A stretch of DNA of 64,000 bases from Aquiflexum balticum DSM 16537 (GTDB taxonomy: Bacteria > Bacteroidota > Bacteroidia > Cytophagales > Cyclobacteriaceae): NCBI RefSeq assembly GCF_900176595.1, contig NZ_LT838813.1, positions 2,870,001-2,934,000 on the forward strand, read 5' to 3'. Shown here piece by piece: positions 54,101-61,144 of this stretch. Under the pieces are notes generated by a model. That model was given only the letters and a program-made list of their open reading frames with translations, was not told where the DNA came from and did not search any database. How positions within the stretch are numbered: the first letter of the stretch is position 1; each line of letters opens with the position of its first letter. Position numbers and translations under genes: made by a program.

Positions 54101-56143
54101 AATGGTCCCGAAGGTTGGACTCAAAGGGAACTCCCTCAGCTGGGAAATAATCAACTCAATAACCTGGAAATCGATCCTGTAAAAAAGGAATGGAAATACC
54201 TGGATACCAATCTGAAAATCGGCGTATTTACCTTTGGAAACCAAACGGACAGTCTGACATTTAGAAATACCCAGTTTTATCTTGAAGAGGTACCATATAT
54301 CATTGATAATGTCAATAATGCCAATAGCAGACTTTGTCCTGATGGTTCTTTGGGATTGGTGGCTTTTGAGCAGAAGTCATTGACCCCTTATCTGGTAATT
54401 CCTCCAACTGGATTTGATATTTTGGATGGAAGAAGCTGTGGCAGGGTACCGCAGGTTATCCAAAGTTTGAGAAATTCCTGGCTCAATCAGCCTGGGCAGA
54501 ATCTGCTTTTGGATTATATTGATGGATTGAATGAAGGGGATTACGTGGTTATTTTCTCAGTGGGCAATGTGACTTTCTCCAATTGGTCGGATGAGAATTT
54601 TGAGAAAATGAAGGAAATAGGGGCAAATGAAGCATTGCTGAGAAACCTGCAAAGCGGAGACCCTTACATCCTTTATGGAAGGAAAGGTATGAAACCGGGA
54701 GAAGCCCTGGAAATAGTGGCCAAAAGGGATATTGAACTGGAAACCAATGAACAGGTAATTGAATTCGAAACGCAATTGAAAGGTTATTTTACATCCGGTA
54801 GTATCCTGACACCCAGAATTGGCCCTGCTTCTGAATGGAAGAGATTTTTCAATAATGTCAAAGTCAGGGATTGGATCAATGAGGATTTGGCCATTTTCGA
54901 CATTATAGGTTTGAATAATTCCGGTGAAGAACAGGTGATTTTTTCCAATGTTCAGGAAGGGGAAATAGATTTGACTTCCATCAATCCGGCTTTGTATCCC
55001 CAACTTCGACTGCGCTATGCCATGGATGACGAATTTTCGACCGCTCCGGCACAATTGGACAAATGGCAGATCAATTATACCGGAGTGCCTGAGGGTGTGT
55101 TGGTTTTTAAAAACAGGGAAGAAAAAAGAACGGTTCAGGAAGGAGAAATCATTCATCTCAATTTTGAATTTGTCAATGTTTCAAAATATGAATTCCCTGA
55201 TTCTTTGACTGTGGAATGGGAATTCTTCAATACGGATCAACGTAAATCAGAAAAATTCACAAAAAAAATACCTGCTGTCAAGGCCGGGGAAACACATGAA
55301 TTCAGTATTGAGTTTAACTCTATCGGAAGAGCAGGAAACAATAGGGTGAATATTTTTGCCAATCCAAGAATTTATCAGGAACAAACCTTCAGGAACAATT
55401 TCATTGACCTTGAAAACTATTTTATTGTCAATCCAGATAACGCCACAGCGATTTTGGATGTCAATTTTGATGGGGTTTATATCATGGATGGAGATATTGT
55501 TTCACCAACGGTGATGATCAATACTTTATTGAAAAATGACAAATCTCTTATTCTCAAAAAGGATACCTTGGGATTGGAGCTTTACCTCAAAAAATCCTGT
55601 GAAGGCTGTTTGTTTGAGAAGCTCAATTTCTCCTCCCCCAAAATATCGTGGACCGAAGCCACTCAGAATTCCAGTTTTAAAGTTGAACTTAGACCGGGAC
55701 CTTTGGAAGATGGTTTATACACATTTAGGATTATTACAGAAGACTTAGGGGTTGAGAAACCCTATGAAATCAATTTTGAGGTAATCAATGAGGCCAGTAT
55801 TACAAACTTCTATCCTTACCCAAATCCATTCAGTACAAGTGTCCGGTTTGTATTTACTGTAACAGGTTCAGAAGTTCCCGATCAGGTCAAGATCCAGATC
55901 ATGACGGTGTCGGGAAGGGTAGTCCGAGAAATTCTTCAGGATGAATTGGGACCAATTCGAATTGGTAATAATATTTCTGAATACGCCTGGGATGGAAGGG
56001 ATGAATTTGGGGATCAATTGGCCAATGGGGTCTATATCTATCGGGTGTTGGTCAGGAAAAACGGTACTTTTGTTGAACCTCGCGCCACAGCAGGGGATAA
56101 GGCCTTTAAGCAAGGTTATGGGAAGATGTATTTGTTGAGGTGA
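51116..56143 (+). CDS. PorU2-like type IX secretion sortase (gingipain C25-type peptidase)
   Basis: This 1675-residue exported protein has a signal peptide (1-21), a beta-rich N-terminal region, a C25 cysteine peptidase domain (about 390-780) with catalytic H633 in F-F-G-H-G-A-P and C667 in L-N-G-C-D-A-G, then several Ig-like repeats and a final FlgD/CTD-like sorting domain (about 1575-1660, P-Y-P-N-P-F-S to G-V-Y-I-Y-R-V). PorU enzymes remove the sorting signal of secreted cargo and attach proteins to the surface. Its pairing with the PorV2-like gene 7 bp upstream supports this role. It is longer than classical PorU (about 1150 residues), as is usual for the PorU2 group. Confidence 0.87.
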   Translation: MFNRLVLVFLGLIVATFGFSQTEWIDYDQTYYKINTASDGIHRLNFTALSASGINPNVVDPRNIRIFHRGEEVSIFVQGEQDGRFDPGDFIDFFGKRNDATLDAKFFKDPAHVGNILYNSHNDTTSFFLAITPGINGKRMGNRSAPAAGTPDIDTYHGVSQTIFHEQYNLSYLYNPGVRLSDFEEGQGWMSAQITKNNPRTISLTGLGEVFLQGEAKMEIGLTGRAETPHIAEISIGPSSVTLRQVASFEFEDFQAINRVIDLQASDFNANGTVFVRISPVGAEATDNVSVAYIRITYPKKVVNTDFAQELFVFPQGNSALGINNLLANYLALEVSDPNNPIRVDVSGGNNQIRFQGGVDGQDSRILVENQLNIKTISTMERVKFRKLLETKADYIILSHKSLRKPVSNYIDPVLAYGAYRSSPQGGAYDTLIVNIDELYNQFNFGEKSPLAVYEFLRAYYPIHKPDFLFMIGRAMGMFSTARANNTNFFYRQNPAVFQFQDLIPPAGYPYADNNYSIGLDPNNPYVAAVAIGRIPARTPQQVADYLEKAKEKDAVGISEEWQKDIIHLSGGLTSFELNRYFNFLNGFKTIAEGPYMAANVATYRKRSNSTIELIDISGELNKGASLITFFGHGAPSIIDIEIGFASDPTMGYENRGKYPMLLLNGCDAGNSFGNAYTFGEDWVLTPMKGATNFMAHANIGVDVYLRRFSESFYNKAFSDSSMIYQPIGLVKRETEKLFFFRYGVSNVNRSHAEQLVMLGDPALRLFPANKADYSITESEVTLSSFEGDVFNALADSLKLSFVLKNLGRVDFDSLEFSIGRTLPDGSQISYPIGLLAPVFRKDTIDVAIPNTGIQAFGENIFNIVINPSRSVPEMTFANNAVTVSRFVPLSGTLHLIPENYGIVNESEINLIAQIPGKSVEPRTIVMQIDTQANFGSSLRRENRISTSNLAIWDINLFENVTLRDSVTFYWRTRFLEPREGESQDWTNGSFSYINNGPEGWTQRELPQLGNNQLNNLEIDPVKKEWKYLDTNLKIGVFTFGNQTDSLTFRNTQFYLEEVPYIIDNVNNANSRLCPDGSLGLVAFEQKSLTPYLVIPPTGFDILDGRSCGRVPQVIQSLRNSWLNQPGQNLLLDYIDGLNEGDYVVIFSVGNVTFSNWSDENFEKMKEIGANEALLRNLQSGDPYILYGRKGMKPGEALEIVAKRDIELETNEQVIEFETQLKGYFTSGSILTPRIGPASEWKRFFNNVKVRDWINEDLAIFDIIGLNNSGEEQVIFSNVQEGEIDLTSINPALYPQLRLRYAMDDEFSTAPAQLDKWQINYTGVPEGVLVFKNREEKRTVQEGEIIHLNFEFVNVSKYEFPDSLTVEWEFFNTDQRKSEKFTKKIPAVKAGETHEFSIEFNSIGRAGNNRVNIFANPRIYQEQTFRNNFIDLENYFIVNPDNATAILDVNFDGVYIMDGDIVSPTVMINTLLKNDKSLILKKDTLGLELYLKKSCEGCLFEKLNFSSPKISWTEATQNSSFKVELRPGPLEDGLYTFRIITEDLGVEKPYEINFEVINEASITNFYPYPNPFSTSVRFVFTVTGSEVPDQVKIQIMTVSGRVVREILQDELGPIRIGNNISEYAWDGRDEFGDQLANGVYIYRVLVRKNGTFVEPRATAGDKAFKQGYGKMYLLR

Positions 56144-56531
56144 AAGAGGGCAGATTTTAAAGGGTAGAAGGTAGATTTTAGAACCAAGAGACAAGAGGCA
56201 AGAGGCAAGAGGCAAGAGTCAAGAAGCGAGATATGCTCTCAGTAATGGTAGAGCTAAAAAGTTAAGGATCAAGGCCTGCACTAAATTTAGTGGATCCAAA
56301 GCCTGCCCCGAATATCTGGGAACCAAGAGCCAAGAAGCGAGATGCGAGATGCGAGACCTGCTCACAGTAATGCTGGAGCAAAAAAGTTAAGGATCAAAGC
56401 CTGCCCTAAATATAGTGGATCCAAAGCCTCCCCCGAATATTGGGGAGAAAAGATTTGGGTAAGGGAAAAGTAAGTGGTTTCCAATCATCTCAAGTCTTGC
56501 GTCTTGTGTCTTACGTCTCAAAAGAGAAACC
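56144..56531. repeat. Intergenic tandem duplication framed by 7-bp repeat arrays
   Basis: No gene is visible. Two imperfect copies of a unit of about 125-139 bp follow each other (56181-56319 and 56320-56445). Each begins with a heptamer array (seven units at 56181-56229; five at 56320-56354) and continues with a GTAATG...AAGTTAAGGATC...GTGGATCCAAAGCC block. Three reversed units (TTGCGTC, TTGTGTC, TTACGTC) close the region at 56497-56517. The arrangement is similar to the one at 2.3-2.6 kb. Confidence 0.7.
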
Positions 56532-57230
56532 TCATTTCCTAAAAAACCTCCAAATTCCCCAAAAACTCAAAACCAACAGGAATACAAAAATCCAGACTTT
56601 TCCACTCAGACCATCCTGTCTGATAGCGGCATAGAGGTCACTGGCCAAAGTTCCTGATACAAATACCAAAGTGGTTCTGGGCAGCATGCCAATGGTTCCA
56701 AAAATCACCAGTTTTTTCCAGCCTGATTTTAATAGAGCAAACATCAAGTTGGACAAGGCAAAAGGAATGACGGGACTTAAGCGGACAAAAAAGATCAGTT
56801 CTCCCATGCGTCCACTTTTCCGCTCCAACATTTTTTTTGCTTTGGGGTACTTGTCCAGGATTAGTTCCAGACTGTCTCCACTCAATTTTTTGCCCCAACC
56901 ATACCCCAATAGTGTGGCTAAAGTATAGCCCAAAACCAGCCATGGGAATGCCTGCCAGCCTAAAATAAATCCTGATAACCCTGCGACCAAGGTTGTAGGC
57001 ATCAGTGCTAAGCCCATTAGAAGAATGCTGGCCAATAATCCTAAAATAACTGTAGTGGCATCGGTAAAATCTATCTGAGATAGGAAACTGGAGTAATTAA
57101 TTGTGATCGGGACAAAAAGTAAAGATCCAAGTGATGGCATGAAACTAACCCATAGAAGAGCAGAAGCTACCATTGGGTTTTGTTCTGCTGCAATTTTGAA
57201 CTCCTTGAATATCCCTTGCTTTTTTTCCAT
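56532..57230 (-). CDS. TVP38/TMEM64 (VTT-domain) membrane protein
   Basis: From the ATG at 57230 the protein is 232 residues; a TTG 24 codons upstream adds a charged stretch without support. It has about five or six membrane spans and the VTT-domain pattern G-F-I-L-G-W, then F-F-V-R-L-S-P-V-I-P-F-A-L-S-N near residue 150, as in the DedA/TMEM64 family. Bacterial relatives move lipids or protons across the inner membrane; the role here is unknown. It converges on the PorU2-like gene across the repeat-rich region. It appears monocistronic. Confidence 0.85.
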   Translation of the reverse strand: MEKKQGIFKEFKIAAEQNPMVASALLWVSFMPSLGSLLFVPITINYSSFLSQIDFTDATTVILGLLASILLMGLALMPTTLVAGLSGFILGWQAFPWLVLGYTLATLLGYGWGKKLSGDSLELILDKYPKAKKMLERKSGRMGELIFFVRLSPVIPFALSNLMFALLKSGWKKLVIFGTIGMLPRTTLVFVSGTLASDLYAAIRQDGLSGKVWIFVFLLVLSFWGIWRFFRK

Positions 57231-57428
57231 CTTTGGACCACGTAATCGCAAAGGAAAGAAAATCCTGACCAAGTCACCAATACTGCATTTGATTTCAACC
57301 AAATCTAATGGAATGAACCTTATGACCTTATTATGTTTTATTCCACTAAGATTACCTTAATTCTTAGAAATTAATGAACCAAGCCAATCAAAGAGATGGT
57401 TCAATAAATTAAATCAGGCTTTCATCGT

Positions 57429-57444
57429 CCCGATAGCTATCGGG
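57429..57444. repeat. Perfect 16-bp palindrome
   Basis: CCCGATAGCTATCGGG is fully self-complementary. It lies directly before copy 2 of the dispersed intergenic repeat, upstream of the cystathionine gamma-synthase gene. Confidence 0.6.
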
Positions 57445-57447
57445 ATG

Positions 57448-57523
57448 GGTCAACCAACTTCCGTCTTCGGTCTTCCGACTTCGGTCCCAAAGAACAAAGG
57501 AAATCAGTTGACTGACATCATTC
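57448..57523. repeat. Dispersed intergenic repeat, copy 2
   Basis: Same order of blocks as at 43797-43860: CCGTCTTCGGTCTTC, a GTCCCAAAGAACAAAGG block, then GTTGACTGACATC. It ends about 45 bp before the cystathionine gamma-synthase start, so it might form part of that gene's leader. Confidence 0.6.
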
Positions 57524-57567
57524 CGTAAAATAAATCAAATAGATAAAAACCAAAGAAAAAGACAATT

Positions 57568-58713
57568 ATGAAATTTGGTACCAAAGCAATACATGCCGGT
57601 GTAGAACCGGATCCAAGTACAGGGGCGATCATGACTCCTATTTTTCAGACTTCCACCTATGTGCAGCGCTCACCGGGAGACCACAAGGGCTATGAATATT
57701 CCAGAACACACAATCCCACAAGAACAGCTCTACAAAATAACTTAGCTGCCTTAGAAAACGGCAAACACGGACTCTGCTTTTCCTCAGGCTTGGGTGCCAT
57801 TGATGCCATTATCAAATTATTGAATCCAGGAGATGAAGTGATCAGTACCAATGACCTTTATGGCGGATCTTACCGGATTTTTACCAAGGTTTTTGAGCGA
57901 TATGGCATTAAGTTCCATTTTATTTCAATGGAAGATCCAAGGACTATTGAAAATTACATCACGCCAAATACCAAGCTGATATGGGCGGAGACGCCCACCA
58001 ACCCGATGATGAACATCATTGACATTGAAGAAATCGGTAAAGTGGCCAAAAAACATCATCTTTTGTTTGGGGTGGACAATACCTTTGCTACGCCATTTTT
58101 ACAGAATCCATTGGATTTGGGTGCTGATATCGTGATGCATTCGGTGACCAAATACCTTGGCGGCCACTCTGATGTGGTGATGGGGGCATTGATCGTCAAT
58201 GATGATCAATTGCTGGAAAAATTGGCCTTTATCCAAAATGCATGCGGGGCCACTCCAGGACCACAGGATTGTTTTTTGGTGTTGCGAGGAATCAAGACTT
58301 TACACTTAAGAATGGAAAGACACTGTGAAAACGGTGCAGCGATTGCCCGGTTCTTGAAAGCTCATTCAAAAATAGATAAAGTGTATTGGCCGGGATTTGA
58401 AGACCATCCAAACCATGACATAGCCAAAAAACAGATGCGGGATTTTGGAGGCATGATTTCTTTTACCATCAAAGGAAATAAAATTGAAGATGCTTATAAG
58501 GTGTTGGAAAACCTGCATTATTTTTCTCTAGCAGAATCCTTGGGCGGGGTGGAGTCATTGAGCGGTCATCCTGCCAGTATGACCCATGCGAGTATCCCCA
58601 AAGCAGAGCGGGAAAAAGTCGGTTTGGTGGATTCCCTGATCAGATTGAGTGTGGGGATTGAGGATATTGAAGATCTGAAAAAGGATCTTGACCAGGCCTT
58701 GGCAAAGGTTTGA
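57568..58713 (+). CDS. Cystathionine gamma-synthase/lyase family PLP enzyme
   Basis: This 381-residue cytoplasmic enzyme belongs to the Cys/Met metabolism PLP family. The PLP lysine is K195 in [24 protein letters not shown] near 43-53 supplies phosphate contacts and S-S-G-L-G-A-I lies near 73-79. The C-terminal S-L-G-G-V-E-S-L and R-L-S-V-G-I-E-D bind the substrate carboxylate. It would make or cleave cystathionine in methionine and cysteine metabolism; synthase and lyase cannot be told apart by eye. It is monocistronic, with a terminator about 40 bp after its stop. Confidence 0.9.
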   Translation: MKFGTKAIHAGVEPDPSTGAIMTPIFQTSTYVQRSPGDHKGYEYSRTHNPTRTALQNNLAALENGKHGLCFSSGLGAIDAIIKLLNPGDEVISTNDLYGGSYRIFTKVFERYGIKFHFISMEDPRTIENYITPNTKLIWAETPTNPMMNIIDIEEIGKVAKKHHLLFGVDNTFATPFLQNPLDLGADIVMHSVTKYLGGHSDVVMGALIVNDDQLLEKLAFIQNACGATPGPQDCFLVLRGIKTLHLRMERHCENGAAIARFLKAHSKIDKVYWPGFEDHPNHDIAKKQMRDFGGMISFTIKGNKIEDAYKVLENLHYFSLAESLGGVESLSGHPASMTHASIPKAEREKVGLVDSLIRLSVGIEDIEDLKKDLDQALAKV

Positions 58714-58751
58714 AAAAAGAATCTTTCATCACTCAAATTATATAATTGAAG

Positions 58752-58781
58752 ACCGGATATTGTTTATGTCCGGTTTTTTTA
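58752..58781 (+). terminator. Rho-independent terminator after the cystathionine gamma-synthase gene
   Basis: ACCGGA and TCCGGT pair across an 11-nt loop (58752-58774), followed by a long T-run. Position and form fit termination of the upstream transcript. Confidence 0.7.
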
Positions 58782-59064
58782 TTTAGGATTATAATTGGAA
58801 CGCTGATGACGCTGATTTGGCTGATTTTCACTGATTTGTTTATATACATGAATCAGGAAATTCAGCTTTATTTCTGTCTGATTGCCTAAGGCAGGCAGGA
58901 GCACAAGTTATGATTAAGCCCATCTTATTCACGAGATAGGAGATCTCTTGTATTCGGGTTTCTTTATCTGCCATTTTTTTTTAATTTGGGTTCAGAATAT
59001 TTTGAAAAATAATAATGAGTTGTTATGTCAAATTCTCTAAATTACTTAACAAAGACATGTAAAC
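58782..59064. other. Intergenic region with 9-bp CGCTGAT-type repeats
   Basis: The stretch 58799-58838 repeats a CTGAT core about every 9-10 bp (ACGCTGATG, ACGCTGATT, TGGCTGATT, TTCACTGATT). No gene is visible. The remainder is AT-rich and should contain the promoter of the GH16-like gene. Confidence 0.5.
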
Positions 59065-59955
59065 ATGAAACAACTGATTTTCCCCTTAGTTTTATTTCTT
59101 ATCCCTTTCCTTTCAATTTCCCAGACCCAGGATTTTCATAGATCATTTGTGGAGGATTTTTCTGAGGCTAGCTCGCAATATTTCAGGTATGGCTCTACCG
59201 GAAACAAATCCGATTTTAAATACAAAATGGGTGTGAATTCTTCGATAGAACCAGATACTAAAGTGCTTTCCTTCAAGATAGATCCCTTGGACAGTGCAGG
59301 GGCGGGTAGGGGACCGGAAATTATATCCAAGAGCTTTACCCATTTTGGTTCTTATGCCGCTAGATTGAAAGTTCCCGAAGCAAAGACTGTTCAGCCCAAT
59401 GTTGGCGCGGTGGTAGGTTATTTCACCTATCATGTCGACAGCATTCCCGGATTGAGTGAGATTGATTTTGAATGGCTTCTTGCCGATCCCACAGTTATTT
59501 ATGTCGGCACTTGGACCGGACATCGGGGAGAATTGGTAAGAGTGGGCAGGACCATCAATATGGCCGAAGGAATTATCTATGAAACCAGCTACAGAGAAAA
59601 CCACAACGGGGTAAGGACACCTTTGACCGGCATGCAGAATCAGCCGGAGACCATTGCCGCCATTCCGGGCTTTGACGCCTCAGCAGGATTTTATACTTAC
59701 GGATTTGATTGGTATCCAGATCGTATACAGTGGTGGATGCTTCACCCTACCAGTGGTGAAAAAATAGTTTTGTGGGATTATCAGGGAACTACCAGGGGAA
59801 TCCCCCAACACCGGTCCCTTTACCGGATGAACTTTTGGCATACCAAAGATTGGTCCGTGGAAACCAATCCCCTTTCTAAAGAAAAACCACTGCATCCATA
59901 TGAATTGGAGGTAGATTGGATGTCCTATAAGCCTTTTGACATTGGGACAAATTGA
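59065..59955 (+). CDS. Glycoside hydrolase family 16-like exported protein
   Basis: This 296-residue protein has a Sec signal peptide (1-19) and a concanavalin-type beta-jelly roll. The GH16 catalytic motif is present as E132-I-D134-F-E136, the form without the extra bulge residue, with nucleophile and acid/base glutamates in place. Y-G-S-Y-A-A-R-L-K-like strand (F-G-S-Y-A-A-R-L-K) near 93 and F-D-W-Y-P-D-R-I-Q-W near 214 are also family-typical. It should hydrolyse a beta-glucan or galactan outside the cell. No SusC/SusD genes or other hydrolases adjoin it. Fine specificity cannot be read. Confidence 0.85.
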   Translation: MKQLIFPLVLFLIPFLSISQTQDFHRSFVEDFSEASSQYFRYGSTGNKSDFKYKMGVNSSIEPDTKVLSFKIDPLDSAGAGRGPEIISKSFTHFGSYAARLKVPEAKTVQPNVGAVVGYFTYHVDSIPGLSEIDFEWLLADPTVIYVGTWTGHRGELVRVGRTINMAEGIIYETSYRENHNGVRTPLTGMQNQPETIAAIPGFDASAGFYTYGFDWYPDRIQWWMLHPTSGEKIVLWDYQGTTRGIPQHRSLYRMNFWHTKDWSVETNPLSKEKPLHPYELEVDWMSYKPFDIGTN

Positions 59956-60050
59956 TTGGTAAGGGGACAGTCAGCTTATCTGTCAAAAGATAAGTTCATT
60001 GCATTTCTTTTCCGAAAAATATTCTTGACTAAAATTGTGGCTTTGTAGTC

Positions 60051-60190
60051 CATAACTGAAAATTCTTCCAGAAATGGTGAATTTTCGTCTGTACCTGAAA
60101 ATTCTTTCGGAAATTTCTAAATTTTCGTCTGTACCTGAAAATTTTATTATATAAAGATGAATCTTAGGCTGTACCTGAAAATTTTCTTGG
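60051..60190. repeat. Four tandem 40-bp repeats with internal dyads
   Basis: Units start at 60051, 60091, 60131 and 60171 at exact 40-bp intervals. The last three begin with GTACCTGAAAA and the first with the variant CATAACTGAAAA. In the second unit GAAAATT is matched by AATTTTC, so each could fold. The final unit runs directly into the decayed permease fragment. Spacers are absent, so this is not a CRISPR array. Confidence 0.7.
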
Positions 60191-60263
60191 AGAAGTTTTT
60201 TTAAATGAAGGCCTTTCACCTTTATCAACTTTTCGGATTGGTACTTGGTCTGAGTTCTTTTTT
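60187..60263 (+). pseudogene. Decayed 5' fragment of an FtsX-like permease gene
   Basis: The DNA closely matches the beginning of the permease gene at 63773 (region 63801-63879): both read GGAGAAGT, a 27-bp block ending in TTTCAC, TTTATCAAC, TTGGT, then CTTGG and AGTTCTTT. One base is missing within the CTCACCGG/TTTTCGG segment, which shifts the frame, and a stop codon follows. It is therefore a relic of another copy in this permease cluster. No matching remainder of the gene was found between it and the HTH gene. Confidence 0.65.
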
Positions 60264-60530
60264 AAATGATTGAGCAATCGAAAAAACATATACATCCCGG
60301 ATCTGATTTTCACTTGTGCCAATGATTCTTTCAAACTTCAATGTGTTTGACTCTGTTCAAGTTTGTAGGTTCCGGATAAAATCAATGTCCAATCAAATTG
60401 CGATGAATATTTTTGTTTAAAAACTAATTTCAAAAAATGAAATTTAATTTCTAATTTTTAAATAAAAAAACCATCTAAGTTGATTCGGGATGTTAACTAA
60501 AATACGCACAGAAAAGAATATAAGGCAGTA
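60264..60530. other. AT-rich non-coding region upstream of the HTH gene
   Basis: No gene is visible. A toxin gene would be expected here if the HTH protein were part of a complete higBA-type pair, but none was found on either strand. Confidence 0.4.
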
Positions 60531-60941
60531 ATGAAAACAATAGAGTCGCTTCTGGAAAAAGCAACTGCTATAGGTGGCTTCCATGAATTGGCAAAAGAGG
60601 AAGCAACGATGTTGTCCACCCTTTCTGAACTTGCCGTAGCTTACGAAGACAATACATTGAAACTGATGCCTATTGAACCAAATACCTTGAAGCAGGCCAT
60701 CGAATCTAAAATGGCAAAGCTTGGGCTCACCCAAGCAAAACTGGCTGAATTAATGGGTATTGGTGCACCTAAACTTTCTCATATATTAAGTGGAAAAAGA
60801 GACCCTGATGTTTCTTTTCTAAAGGCAGCTCATGAAAAATTGAATATTGATGCTGAGTTTTTGCTGACTCATTCGAAATTGTTCACCATATTTATTTTTT
60901 CTGTATCGGAATGCCAAAAAAATGAAGCCTCCAATTTTTAG
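60531..60941 (+). CDS. HigA-like (COG5499-type) helix-turn-helix protein, orphan
   Basis: This 136-residue protein has a helical N-terminal half and an XRE domain at about 55-110 (A-I-E-S-K-M-A-K-L-G-L-T-Q-A-K-L-A-E-L-M, then K-L-S-H-I-L-S-G-K-R). The layout matches HigA-like antitoxins. These normally end shortly after the sequence L-L-T-H; here about 22 more residues follow (F-T-I-F-I-F-S-V-S-E-C) that look unrelated, so the end may be altered. No HigB-type toxin gene precedes or follows it. It may be a solitary regulator or the remains of a toxin-antitoxin pair. Confidence 0.78.
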   Translation: MKTIESLLEKATAIGGFHELAKEEATMLSTLSELAVAYEDNTLKLMPIEPNTLKQAIESKMAKLGLTQAKLAELMGIGAPKLSHILSGKRDPDVSFLKAAHEKLNIDAEFLLTHSKLFTIFIFSVSECQKNEASNF

Positions 60942-60969
60942 GACTATTGTAGCCCGGTTTGAAAAAGAT

Positions 60970-60983
60970 GGGGATTCGAACCC
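60970..60983 (-). other. tRNA T-arm-like sequence without a tRNA
   Basis: Read on the minus strand, GGGTTCGAATCCCC has the form of a tRNA T-arm. The flanking sequence gives no acceptor, D or anticodon stem. A separate 6-bp hairpin, TGTCCG-TCTG-CGGACA, lies at 61005-61020, followed by TTTT. This could be a tRNA remnant or chance. Confidence 0.3.
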
Positions 60984-61144
60984 GATTTAATTAAATCCCA
61001 AGATTGTCCGTCTGCGGACATTTTCGTCCGAATGAGTTAATGGAGAATGTAAAATCATGGCTTCATTTGCACAATTGGTACTTTTTCATTGGCACAAAAC
61101 TAGTGAATAGATTTCTGTAATTGCTGGTCTTAAATGAAATTGAC

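Noticed and set aside
54557-55156. Open frame of 199 codons on the minus strand inside the PorU2-like gene
   Set aside because: The plus-strand protein is continuous and motif-supported; the opposite frame is a shadow.
60051-60190. Tandem 40-bp repeats considered as a CRISPR array
   Set aside because: The repeats are directly contiguous with no unique spacers and no cas genes.
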